A model generated the notes under the pieces. That model did no database searches and was not told where the DNA came from. It worked only from the letters and a program-made list of their open reading frames with translations. A stretch of DNA of 64,000 nt from Pectobacterium carotovorum. GTDB lineage: Bacteria; Pseudomonadota; Gammaproteobacteria; Enterobacterales; Enterobacteriaceae. The position numbers and the translations under genes were made by a program. Below are positions 56,299-64,000 of the stretch, in pieces (position 1 is the first letter of the stretch; the number at the start of each line of letters is the position of its first letter). The DNA lies in the NCBI RefSeq assembly GCF_900129615.1, contig NZ_FQWI01000011.1, forward strand, positions 1-64,000. Direction: 5' to 3'.

Positions 56299-57765
56299 TT
56301 ATGAACCCATACGGTAGTTCGGTGACTCTTTAGTAATGGTAACGTCGTGAACGTGGCTTTCCTGAATGCCCGCGCCGCTGATGCGTACAAACTCAGCCTG
56401 CGTGCGCAGTGCGTCGATAGTGGCGCAACCGGTCAGACCCATGCAAGAGCGCAAGCCGCCCATCTGCTGGTGAACGATCTCTTTCAGGCGGCCTTTATAG
56501 GCTACGCGGCCTTCGATACCTTCCGGCACCAGTTTGTCGGCGGCGTTATCGGTCTGGAAGTAACGGTCTGATGAGCCTTTGGACATTGCGCCCAGTGAAC
56601 CCATGCCGCGATAAGATTTGAATGAACGCCCCTGATACAGTTCGATTTCGCCCGGGGATTCTTCCGTACCCGCCAGCATAGAACCGACCATGACACAGGC
56701 TGCGCCTGCCGCGATGGCTTTAGCGATGTCGCCAGAGAAGCGGATACCGCCATCGGCGATGACAGGAATGCCCGTGCCTTCCAGCGCTTCAACCGCATCA
56801 GAGATAGCCGTAATCTGCGGTACGCCCACGCCAGTTACGATACGCGTCGTACAGATAGAGCCAGGGCCGATACCGACTTTCACTGCGCTCACGCCCGCTT
56901 CGACCAGCGCTTTCGCACCAGAGCCTGTCGCAACGTTACCGCCGATGATTTCAAGGTTCGGGTATTTAGCGCGCGTTTCACGAATACGCTGCAATACGCC
57001 TTCGGAATGGCCGTGTGAGGAGTCGATCAGCAGGACGTCAACGCCTGCGGCAACCAGCGCATCAACACGCTCTTCGTTACCTGCACCCGCACCAACCGCT
57101 GCACCTACACGCAGACGACCGTGCTCGTCTTTACAGGCGTTCGGTTTACGTTCTGCTTTCTGGAAATCTTTTACCGTGATCATGCCGATCAGGTGGAATT
57201 GGTCGTCAATCACCAGCGCTTTTTCAACGCGTTTTTCGTGCATTTTTTGCAGCACGACATCACGCGCTTCGCCTTCTTTGACCGTGACCAGACGCTCTTT
57301 CGGCGTCATGAACGCGCTAACCGGTTTTTCCAAATCGGTAACAAAACGCACGTCACGACCGGTGATGATACCGACCAGTTCGTTGTCTTTTGCCACGACA
57401 GGATAGCCAGCGAAGCCGTTGCGCTCGGTCAGTTCTTTCATTTCACGCAGTGTGGTTTCTGGCGTCACGGTTTGTGGATCAACCACCACGCCGCTTTCGT
57501 GTTTTTTCACGCGGCTAACTTCTTCAGCCTGACGCTCAATGGACATATTTTTGTGAATAAAGCCCAGACCGCCTTCCTGCGCCAGCGCAATGGCCAGGCC
57601 AGATTCGGTAACGGTATCCATCGCTGCGGACAGCATAGGAATATTCAGGCGAATGTTTTTCGTCAACTGCGTGGACAGATCGGCAGTGTTAGGCAGAACA
57701 GTAGAATGAGCGGGAACCAGGAGGACGTCATCAAACGTCAGTGCTTCTTTAGCGATACGTAGCAT
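56299..57765 (-). CDS. guaB: IMP dehydrogenase GuaB
   Basis: This enzyme oxidises IMP to XMP, the first committed step of guanine nucleotide synthesis. The 488-residue product is the same length as in E. coli. It has a TIM barrel with the catalytic cysteine in [11 protein letters not shown], a flap with [13 protein letters not shown] upstream of it, and a CBS pair around residues 95-200 ([46 protein letters not shown] in outline). ATG 57765 is preceded by GGTGAGA. It forms the guaBA operon with guaA. Confidence 0.95.
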   Translation of the reverse strand: MLRIAKEALTFDDVLLVPAHSTVLPNTADLSTQLTKNIRLNIPMLSAAMDTVTESGLAIALAQEGGLGFIHKNMSIERQAEEVSRVKKHESGVVVDPQTVTPETTLREMKELTERNGFAGYPVVAKDNELVGIITGRDVRFVTDLEKPVSAFMTPKERLVTVKEGEARDVVLQKMHEKRVEKALVIDDQFHLIGMITVKDFQKAERKPNACKDEHGRLRVGAAVGAGAGNEERVDALVAAGVDVLLIDSSHGHSEGVLQRIRETRAKYPNLEIIGGNVATGSGAKALVEAGVSAVKVGIGPGSICTTRIVTGVGVPQITAISDAVEALEGTGIPVIADGGIRFSGDIAKAIAAGAACVMVGSMLAGTEESPGEIELYQGRSFKSYRGMGSLGAMSKGSSDRYFQTDNAADKLVPEGIEGRVAYKGRLKEIVHQQMGGLRSCMGLTGCATIDALRTQAEFVRISGAGIQESHVHDVTITKESPNYRMGS

Positions 57766-57828
57766 GGGCAATATCTCACCAAGGTGGATGTAAGAATAGA
57801 TAAAATATTGCCGTGGCATTATACAGAG

Positions 57829-57842
57829 CGTAATCGGTTGCC
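57829..57842. promoter_or_regulatory. Candidate PurR box before guaB
   Basis: CGTAATCGGTTGCC matches the PurR core CGCAAACGTTTGCG at 10 of 14 positions and lies 64 bases before the guaB start. PurR control of guaBA is established in E. coli. Confidence 0.5.
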
Positions 57843-57936
57843 TCCAGCATTATTTTACTAAAATGCTTGATTACCTGTTTCAGGTAGGTAGTATCGATCA
57901 ATTAAGTGACTGTTTTAAAATTTGATCTGGCTCACA

Positions 57937-59331
57937 ATGTCTCAATTTCCCTCCTCTGCAATTTTTACCGTTAGCCGCCTGAATCAGACGGTTAGACAAC
58001 TGTTGGAAATGGAAATGGGCCAGATTTGGCTCTCCGGCGAAATCTCCAACCTTTCTCAGCCCTCATCCGGCCATTGGTATTTCACGCTGAAAGACGAACG
58101 TGCACAGGTGCGCTGCGCGATGTTTCGTACCAGCAACCGTAAAGTAACGTTCCGCCCGCAAAACGGTCAGCAAGTGCTGATTCGGGCGAGCATTACGCTC
58201 TACGAACCCCGTGGTGACTATCAGCTGCTGGCGGAAAGCATGCAGCCCGCTGGCGATGGCCTGCTACAGCAGCAGTTTGAGCAGCTCAAACAGCGTCTCG
58301 CCGCCGAAGGGCTGTTCGACCAACAGTTTAAGCAAGTACTCCCCTCTCCTGCCAAACAGGTCGGCGTGATTACATCAGCCAGCGGTGCCGCCCTGCACGA
58401 TATCTTGCAGGTGTTACAGCGCCGCGATCCGTCACTGCCGGTGATCGTGTATCCCACGTCGGTGCAAGGTGCGGAAGCACCGCTACAGATTGTTCGCGCT
58501 ATTGAGCTGGCTAACCAGCGGGATGAGTGTGACGTGTTAATCGTCGGGCGCGGCGGCGGTTCGCTGGAAGATCTGTGGAGCTTTAATGACGAACGGGTAG
58601 CCCGCGCGATTTTCGCCAGCCGCATTCCTATCGTCAGCGCCGTCGGCCATGAAACCGATGTCACCATCGCCGATTTCGTGGGTGACCTGCGCGCGCCAAC
58701 GCCGTCCGCTGCTGCCGAGTTAGTAAGTCGTAACCAACTTGAGCTATTGCGTCAGATACAGTCCCAGCGTCAGCGTCTGGAAATGGCGATGGATTATTAC
58801 CTTGCCCAGCGCAATCGGGACTTTACCCGTCTGCACCACCGCTTACAGCAGCAGCATCCGCAGCTGCGGCTGGCGCGTCAGCAGGCACAGCTGGTTAAAC
58901 TGCGTCAGCGGCTGGATGATGCTATGCAGCAGCAGCTACGGCAGACCTCGCGCCGAAGTGAACGCTTACAACAGCGCCTGATGCAACAGCAGCCGCAGAC
59001 CCGGATTCATCGTGCACAGCAGCGTTTGCAACAGCTTAGCTATCAGATGCAGAGCGCGGTGGAACGTCAGTTGAATCAGAACAAGCAGAAGCTAGGCATC
59101 GCCTGTTCAAGGCTGGAAGGCGTTAGCCCGCTGGCGACGCTGGCGCGCGGCTATAACGTCACCACAGCCCCGGACGGTAAGGTGCTGAAAAACGTCGCAC
59201 AAATCACCCCCGGTGAAACACTGAAAACCCGCTTGCAGGACGGCTGGGTGGAAAGCCAGGTCACGACGCTGGTTCCAAATCCAGATTCCGCGAAAAAGCA
59301 GCGAAAACCCTCATCCCGGACGCCAAAATAA
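57937..59331 (+). CDS. xseA: Exodeoxyribonuclease VII large subunit XseA
   Basis: This is the catalytic subunit of the single-strand-specific exonuclease VII. The 464-residue product has an N-terminal OB-fold ([40 protein letters not shown] in outline), the conserved catalytic stretch [33 protein letters not shown] and [26 protein letters not shown], then a long coiled coil rich in glutamine and arginine. ATG 57937 is the family start. It diverges from guaB as in E. coli. Confidence 0.95.
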   Translation: MSQFPSSAIFTVSRLNQTVRQLLEMEMGQIWLSGEISNLSQPSSGHWYFTLKDERAQVRCAMFRTSNRKVTFRPQNGQQVLIRASITLYEPRGDYQLLAESMQPAGDGLLQQQFEQLKQRLAAEGLFDQQFKQVLPSPAKQVGVITSASGAALHDILQVLQRRDPSLPVIVYPTSVQGAEAPLQIVRAIELANQRDECDVLIVGRGGGSLEDLWSFNDERVARAIFASRIPIVSAVGHETDVTIADFVGDLRAPTPSAAAELVSRNQLELLRQIQSQRQRLEMAMDYYLAQRNRDFTRLHHRLQQQHPQLRLARQQAQLVKLRQRLDDAMQQQLRQTSRRSERLQQRLMQQQPQTRIHRAQQRLQQLSYQMQSAVERQLNQNKQKLGIACSRLEGVSPLATLARGYNVTTAPDGKVLKNVAQITPGETLKTRLQDGWVESQVTTLVPNPDSAKKQRKPSSRTPK

Positions 59332-59559
59332 CGCGATCGGCATAAAATGCGTGAATGGGGATTTGTCCTAAAACAACGGCGATCCCCCATTCTTGCCCCC
59401 GGCATCTGAACTATACTCATTCCCAGCTCACTAATTTATATTCACCGTTTTCACTGCATGGGTTACCAGCCTCCACGTGGTGAAATGAAGTGGATAAAGA
59501 CAGTGAGCTTTGTTGATCGTCTGTGTTACCCCTGATGAGCGTTTTCAAGGAGATGAGGT

Positions 59560-60603
59560 ATGAAGTCCAGACCGATTTGTAGTGTGATCCCCCCTTACAT
59601 TTTGCATCGTATTATCGCAAACGGCACAGACGAGCAGCGCCACTGCGCGCAACAGACGCTGATGCACGTTCAGTCATTAATGGTCAGCCACAATCCGCGC
59701 CCGGAACCTCATGAGAAATTACCCGCCGGGCAGGCAAATCGCAGCATTCATGATGCCGAACAGCAACAACAATTGCCCGGAAAGCTGGTACGCGCTGAAG
59801 GTCAACCCAGCAACGGTGATATCGCCGTCGATGAGGCCTATAACTATCTGGGCGTCACTTACGACTTCTTCTGGAAGATTTTTCAACGTAACTCACTGGA
59901 CGCCGAAGGGCTGCCGCTGGCTGGCACAGTCCATTACGGTCAGGATTACCAAAATGCCTTCTGGAACGGGCAGCAGATGGTGTTCGGAGATGGCGACGGC
60001 AAAATCTTTAATCGCTTCACGATTGCGCTTGATGTGGTCGCACATGAACTCACTCACGGCATCACCGAAAACGAAGCGGGACTGATCTATTTCCGCCAGT
60101 CCGGTGCGCTCAATGAATCGCTGTCCGATGTCTTTGGCTCCATGGTCAAGCAGTATCATTTGGGGCAAACCGCTGAGCAGGCCGATTGGCTTATCGGTGC
60201 CGAGCTTCTGGCTGACGGTATTCACGGCATGGGGCTGCGGTCGATGTCCCATCCTGGCACAGCGTATGATGATGAACTGCTCGGTATCGACCCCCAGCCC
60301 TCTCACATGAACGAGTATGTGAACACGCGTGAAGACAACGGCGGCGTACACTTGAATTCAGGCATCCCCAACCGGGCATTCTATTTGGCGGCCATTGCGC
60401 TGAGCGGCCATTCATGGGAAAAAGCGGGTCGCATCTGGTACGACACACTGTGTGATAAAACGCTGCCGCAAAATGCGGATTTCGAAATCTTCGCGCGCCA
60501 TACCATTCAACATGCCGCTAAGCGTTTTAACCACACTGTTGCTGACATCGTCATGCAGTCGTGGGAAACCGTGGGCGTGGAGGTTCGGCAGGAGTTCCTA
60601 TGA
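59560..60603 (+). CDS. prt1: Protealysin/Prt1-type neutral metalloprotease (M4)
   Basis: This thermolysin-family zinc protease (347 residues) has HELTH at 162-166 with the third zinc ligand E186 in GALNESLSD, and the catalytic histidine in GGVHLNSGIPNRAF. The short propeptide starts with the PPYILHRI motif typical of protealysin-like precursors. There is no signal peptide. It matches what I recall of Prt1 from soft-rot erwinias, which degrades proteins during plant infection. The stop overlaps the start of the emfourin gene by four bases. Confidence 0.9.
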   Translation: MKSRPICSVIPPYILHRIIANGTDEQRHCAQQTLMHVQSLMVSHNPRPEPHEKLPAGQANRSIHDAEQQQQLPGKLVRAEGQPSNGDIAVDEAYNYLGVTYDFFWKIFQRNSLDAEGLPLAGTVHYGQDYQNAFWNGQQMVFGDGDGKIFNRFTIALDVVAHELTHGITENEAGLIYFRQSGALNESLSDVFGSMVKQYHLGQTAEQADWLIGAELLADGIHGMGLRSMSHPGTAYDDELLGIDPQPSHMNEYVNTREDNGGVHLNSGIPNRAFYLAAIALSGHSWEKAGRIWYDTLCDKTLPQNADFEIFARHTIQHAAKRFNHTVADIVMQSWETVGVEVRQEFL

Positions 60604-60947
60604 AGACGCTGCCGGCGCTCAACGACGATGCCATCATTGAGCTAGCGCGTGAAGGGGGATTTGCCTTTATCCCTAAGCTGGCGGGGCCGCGACGCTTCGC
60701 GCTCGCCAGCGTACCGCCATCCGAACGGGAGCGGATTTGTAACGCGATCCGCAATGCCTTTCCTCAGGCTCGCGAACCCGGCCAACCAGACGGCCCCGGG
60801 CGCGGCGACCAGTTCTATTACCGCATCCACATCAGCTACTGCCAACCGCAGCAGAATCACTATACCGATGTCATCCTGCTGATCCCCGAAGACCGCGCGC
60901 CACCGGAGCTGACCGAGCTATGGCGCAACGGCGTACAGGACTCATAA
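60600..60947 (+). CDS. Emfourin-like inhibitor of the adjacent M4 protease
   Basis: The 115-residue product resembles emfourin, the protein inhibitor found in operons with protealysin-like proteases: LNDDAIIELAREGGFAFIPKLAGPRRFALA, then RDQFYYRIHI-like sequence and ILLIPEDRAPPELTELW. Its ATG overlaps the protease stop (ATGA), with GGCAGGAG upstream, so the two are translationally coupled. The ORF runs further upstream inside the protease gene, but this start is the natural one. Inhibition of the protease is inferred from the family. Confidence 0.83.
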   Translation: MKTLPALNDDAIIELAREGGFAFIPKLAGPRRFALASVPPSERERICNAIRNAFPQAREPGQPDGPGRGDQFYYRIHISYCQPQQNHYTDVILLIPEDRAPPELTELWRNGVQDS

Positions 60948-60952
60948 CGAAT

Positions 60953-61177
60953 TTAATCGGCAGGCGCGTAGCTGAACACGACTTGCCGTTTGGAAATCAT
61001 CCCGTGCTGCTGACAGAAGTAATCCACCGCACCACAGGCTTTCAATTCCTGAAGCAAGTGCTTACATTCAGGGCACGCAGCCTCACGCAGATAATCCTGC
61101 TGGCAGGCAGTACACTGAAACCGCGCACCGCTTTTCCAGGCCAGAGGATGACCACAGTTCAGGCAATTTGCTTCCAT
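60953..61177 (-). CDS. Zinc-ribbon protein, YfgJ-like
   Basis: This 74-residue protein has three CxxC-type pairs: CLNCGHPLAW, CTACQQDYLREAACPECKHLLQ and C-termini around YFCQQHGM, giving two zinc ribbons. Size, cysteine pattern and position between guaBA-xseA and der match E. coli YfgJ, whose function is unknown. It is adjacent to the cupin gene in the same direction. Confidence 0.82.
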   Translation of the reverse strand: MEANCLNCGHPLAWKSGARFQCTACQQDYLREAACPECKHLLQELKACGAVDYFCQQHGMISKRQVVFSYAPAD

Positions 61178-61179
61178 AT

Positions 61180-61626
61180 TTATCCTCTCGTTTCACCACG
61201 TTCAGACAACACATTTCTGTCCAATTCCGGCAGCATAACCACACTTTCCTGCTCGTTGGCGTCAGTGCGGGAAATCACCAACACGGCAACCTCATCACTG
61301 GGATTATAGGGCAAATGCGGGACGTTCTCAGGGATATAGAGGAAATTGCCTTCGGGTAATTCAATCATGTTTTCAAGCTGTTCCCCGTAATACACACAGG
61401 AAATACCGCTTAGCGCGTAAATTGCTGTTTCATGATGTTCGTGCTTATGCGCCTTTCCTTGCGAACGCGGCGGAATCCAGGCCAACTGCATATGAAGATG
61501 TTGGGCACCCACCGTCTCGCGTGAAATTCCAACCGAGTAAACCAATCCTTGCTTGCCCTGATGCTGGGTCTGCGGGGCAATCCGCTGGCAATATACGCCC
61601 CGTTCAGAATGATTTGTTTTCATCAC
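61180..61626 (-). CDS. Cupin-domain protein
   Basis: This 148-residue single-domain cupin has the metal-binding pattern HKHEHHETAIYALSG (motif 1) and PEGNFLYIPENVPHLPYN (motif 2). Its function is unknown; related small cupins act as isomerases, dioxygenases or sugar-phosphate binders. It ends two bases before the zinc-ribbon gene, so the two are likely co-transcribed. The start has Met-Met; either may be used. Confidence 0.83.
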   Translation of the reverse strand: MMKTNHSERGVYCQRIAPQTQHQGKQGLVYSVGISRETVGAQHLHMQLAWIPPRSQGKAHKHEHHETAIYALSGISCVYYGEQLENMIELPEGNFLYIPENVPHLPYNPSDEVAVLVISRTDANEQESVVMLPELDRNVLSERGETRG

Positions 61627-61735
61627 TGCACCTCTGGCAAAAGACTGTCCAAGAGTACGCTAGCAAATTCTTGTTCTGTCAGCCAAAAGGCAAGACGTAA
61701 GACTCTGTCACTTACTGCAACAGGAGCCAACAGCG

Positions 61736-62695
61736 CTAAATCACGCCCAGTGAACGTAAACCATAGAGCCCCAGCGCGATCATAAAGAATGCCCCCACCG
61801 TAGTCAGCCCGATAATATTGGCGGCCAGCGTGGCGTTTCCCCCCATGGCTCTCGTCATTGCATAGCTGCCAGCTGCGGTGGGCGTTGAGGAAAATAGAAA
61901 AATAATTCCCAGCTCAACGCCGCGGAAACCAACAAGCCATCCACCCAGCGTGAGCAACCCCGGTACAACGAATATTTTCGCCACAGAAGAAAGCACAGCC
62001 ACATTGGACGAGCGGAACATGCTGCGCCACTCCAGGCTGGCTCCAGCACAGAGTAACGCCAGCGGCAGTGCCATTGAGGAAATAAAGCCACCGGTTTGCT
62101 TAATAACGTTCGGCATCGGCAGTTGGCTTTGCCCATAGGCCGCACCAAGAAGCAGGCCAATAATCAGCGGGTTTGTCACAATCCCCCGCAACAGTTGGCT
62201 TACTGGGATCTTCTGTTCGGGCGATTGCCGCTGCAAGCTGCGCGTCAAGGTAATGACAGACAGCGCGTTAAACATAATGACCGTCACCATCAGATATAAT
62301 GAGCCAACAGCAATGCCTTCATCGCCATAGGCACTCATCGCAAAAGCCAGCCCCATCACGCCAGTATTCGACCGGAACCCGCCTTGTACGAAGATGCCAC
62401 GCTCCTTCGGATCCTTGACTAGCCTCGTCGCCGCAATCTCCAAAAGCAGAAACGTTGCCAATGTTCCGACTGTGCCATAAACCACCAGCGGCCACTGGCT
62501 TGCAAAAGATTGCTGATTACCTGCAACACTAAAAAACAGCAGACAGGGAAGAGAAACGTTGAATACGACCCGCATTGCCGTATCACAAAATGCATCATTA
62601 AGCAGATTGAGCTTGCGCAACGCAACGCCCATAAACAACATCAGCAAATTGGGCATCGTGACGTTGAACGCAAAACTCCAGGTTTCCCAGGACAT
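61736..62695 (-). CDS. AEC-family auxin efflux carrier-like transporter
   Basis: This 319-residue protein has about ten hydrophobic segments and the paired-half architecture of the auxin efflux carrier family (MPNLLMLFMGVALRKLNLL at the start, YGQSQLPMPNVIKQTGGFISSMALPLALLCAGASLE in outline in the middle). E. coli relatives include YfdV and YhiN-like or malonate transporters. Substrate unknown; in a plant pathogen auxin cannot be excluded or assumed. Confidence 0.85.
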   Translation of the reverse strand: MSWETWSFAFNVTMPNLLMLFMGVALRKLNLLNDAFCDTAMRVVFNVSLPCLLFFSVAGNQQSFASQWPLVVYGTVGTLATFLLLEIAATRLVKDPKERGIFVQGGFRSNTGVMGLAFAMSAYGDEGIAVGSLYLMVTVIMFNALSVITLTRSLQRQSPEQKIPVSQLLRGIVTNPLIIGLLLGAAYGQSQLPMPNVIKQTGGFISSMALPLALLCAGASLEWRSMFRSSNVAVLSSVAKIFVVPGLLTLGGWLVGFRGVELGIIFLFSSTPTAAGSYAMTRAMGGNATLAANIIGLTTVGAFFMIALGLYGLRSLGVI

Positions 62696-62732
62696 GGCTT
62701 TCCTTGGTTATTATTGGTTTCTTCTCTGACAA

Positions 62733-62762
62733 AACGGGGCGAATATCGCTATTCGCCCCGTT
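62733..62762. terminator. Terminator between der and the AEC transporter gene
   Basis: A strong stem AACGGGGCGAAT / ATTCGCCCCGTT with a five-base loop lies right after the der stop. Placed upstream of the AEC gene, it should end der transcripts coming from the right. Confidence 0.85.
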
Positions 62763-62768
62763 AATACA

Positions 62769-64000
62769 TCACTTACTTTTTTTAAGGTGTGACATCAAAC
62801 GCTTACGCTTGCGTAGCTGGTTTGGCGTCAGCGTGTTGCGCTTGTCCGCAAAGGGGTTTTCCCCTTCTTTAAACTGAATACGAATCGGCGTACCCATCAC
62901 TTCCAGCGAACGACGATAGTAGTTCATCAGGTAGCGCTTGTAGGAATCCGGCAGGTCTTTCACCTGATTCCCGTGGATCACCACAATCGGCGGGTTATAA
63001 CCACCGGCGTGCGCATATTTCAGCTTCACGCGGCGACCGCGCACCAGCGGCGGCTGGTGATCGTCTGATGCCATTTGCATGATACGGGTCAACATCGCCG
63101 TACTGACGCGACGAGTCGCGCACGAATAGGCTTCGGTTACCGACTCAAACAGGTTACCCACGCCGCTACCGTGTAGCGCAGAAATAAAGTGAATGCGGGC
63201 AAAATCGATAAAGCCGAGGCGCATATCCAGCGTTTCTTTCACCTGCTCACGCGCTTCCTGCGACATGCCATCCCACTTGTTCACCACAATCACCAGTGAG
63301 CGCCCACTATTGAGGATAAAGCCCAACAGCGAGAGATCCTGATCGGAAATGCCTTCGCGCGCATCAATAACCAGCAGCACTACGTTGGCATCTTCAATCG
63401 CCTGCAATGTCTTGATAACAGAGAATTTTTCTACCGTTTCCGTTACTTTGCCGCGCTTACGCACCCCGGCGGTATCAATCAGAACGTATTCACGTTCGTC
63501 ACGCACCATCGGGATGTAGATACTGTCACGCGTCGTACCGGGCATGTCGAACACCACTACGCGCTCTTCACCCAAAATACGGTTAGTCAGCGTGGATTTA
63601 CCCACATTCGGACGCCCGACAATCGCCAGTTTGATCGGCAAATCTTCAGGATTAAAATCGTCCTCTGCTTCTTCTTCGCTGGCCTGCTCTTCCGCTTCTA
63701 ACGCTGCCCAGTAAGCCGCGTTCTCTTCTTCTTCGGTTAGTTCGACCGGCTCTTCTGTTTCATCCTGTACAAACGGCAGCAGAACCGTTTCCAGCAGCGA
63801 TGTTACGCCACGGCCATGAGACGCCGCGATCGCGTACACTTCGCCCATTCCGAGCGAGTAGAAATCCGCCGTGACCATATCCGGGTCAAGGCCATCGGTT
63901 TTGTTAGCGACCAGCACGGTCGTCTTTTCGCGGCTGCGCAAATGTTTAGCAATGCCTTCATCCGCAGGCATCAGCCCCGCGCGTGCATCCACCATGAACA
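62769..64000 (-). CDS. der: Ribosome-assembly GTPase Der (EngA), 5' end outside the window
   Basis: Der is an essential double GTPase needed for 50S ribosome assembly. The window covers about 410 residues. The first G domain's end is present ([23 protein letters not shown]), followed by an acidic linker, then the second G domain with [28 protein letters not shown] and NKWDGM. The KH-like C-terminal domain ([23 protein letters not shown]) and the basic tail are complete. By comparison with E. coli, about 87 N-terminal residues, including the first P-loop, lie beyond the right edge. Confidence 0.95.
   Translation of the reverse strand, partial: FMVDARAGLMPADEGIAKHLRSREKTTVLVANKTDGLDPDMVTADFYSLGMGEVYAIAASHGRGVTSLLETVLLPFVQDETEEPVELTEEEENAAYWAALEAEEQASEEEAEDDFNPEDLPIKLAIVGRPNVGKSTLTNRILGEERVVVFDMPGTTRDSIYIPMVRDEREYVLIDTAGVRKRGKVTETVEKFSVIKTLQAIEDANVVLLVIDAREGISDQDLSLLGFILNSGRSLVIVVNKWDGMSQEAREQVKETLDMRLGFIDFARIHFISALHGSGVGNLFESVTEAYSCATRRVSTAMLTRIMQMASDDHQPPLVRGRRVKLKYAHAGGYNPPIVVIHGNQVKDLPDSYKRYLMNYYRRSLEVMGTPIRIQFKEGENPFADKRNTLTPNQLRKRKRLMSHLKKSK

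Noticed and set aside
1-64000. tRNA genes, rRNA genes, CRISPR arrays or IS transposases
   Set aside because: I found no cloverleaf-like tRNA sequences, no regularly spaced repeats and no transposase-like frames.

Overview
The window looks like chromosomal DNA of a soft-rot enterobacterium, most likely Pectobacterium. The evidence is a complete gan (pectic galactan) operon, an mdtABCD-baeSR block and a trhP-cyaR-yegS neighbourhood close to E. coli, a penicillin V acylase-type gene like the one studied in P. atrosepticum, and a Prt1-type M4 metalloprotease. No database search was possible; names rest on recalled family sequences, motifs and gene order.

Layout. (1) 0.3-9.3 kb: ganK diverges from ganEFG-ganA-ganB, which import galactan oligomers (ABC transporter) and cut them in the periplasm (GH53) and cytoplasm (GH42). 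A lone PTS EIIB domain follows. (2) 9.7-12.1 kb: aldo/keto reductase and nupC. (3) 12.2-23.8 kb: mdtABC RND pump, mdtD and the BaeSR two-component system, with a repeat wedged between mdtC and mdtD. (4) 23.8-33 kb: two acetyltransferases, yqjG, trhP, the sRNA gene cyaR with a class II CRP site, yegS, psiE, thiMD behind a TPP riboswitch, and ahr. (5) 33-46.6 kb: accessory metabolic genes: a GGDEF protein, an adhP 3' remnant, a flavin-fold protein, a TauE-type exporter, a VOC protein with a divergent LysR regulator, the PVA-like hydrolase, an orphan tail-fibre/discoidin protein, a hydrolase-azoR-YciI cluster divergent from a GlxA-like regulator, and a Sel1-repeat protein. (6) 46.7-54.6 kb: a defence and addiction region. 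(7) 54.6-64 kb: core genes guaA-guaB, xseA and der (cut by the window end), with a protealysin-like protease/emfourin pair, a zinc ribbon protein, a cupin and an AEC transporter.

The most interesting part is 46.7-54.6 kb. A Gabija-type pair (class 2 OLD nuclease GajA plus UvrD-like helicase GajB) lies between two near-identical copies of the last bases of guaA and its terminator, about 4.5 kb apart, as expected for site-specific insertion into the guaA 3' end. No integrase gene is seen. Next to it are two tandem, nearly identical small HTH genes preceded by GACT-N3-AGTC palindromes followed by CGTG, the signature of restriction-modification controller (C protein) boxes, but with no restriction-modification genes. 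They lead into an AT-rich membrane-anchored protein of unknown function. A GNAT/DUF1778 toxin-antitoxin pair and a HigA-like antitoxin without a visible toxin complete the region.

Two families of non-coding repeats are spread through the window: family A (three copies in the same orientation, about 140-220 bp) and family B (two MITE-like copies with inverted ends plus one diverged copy).
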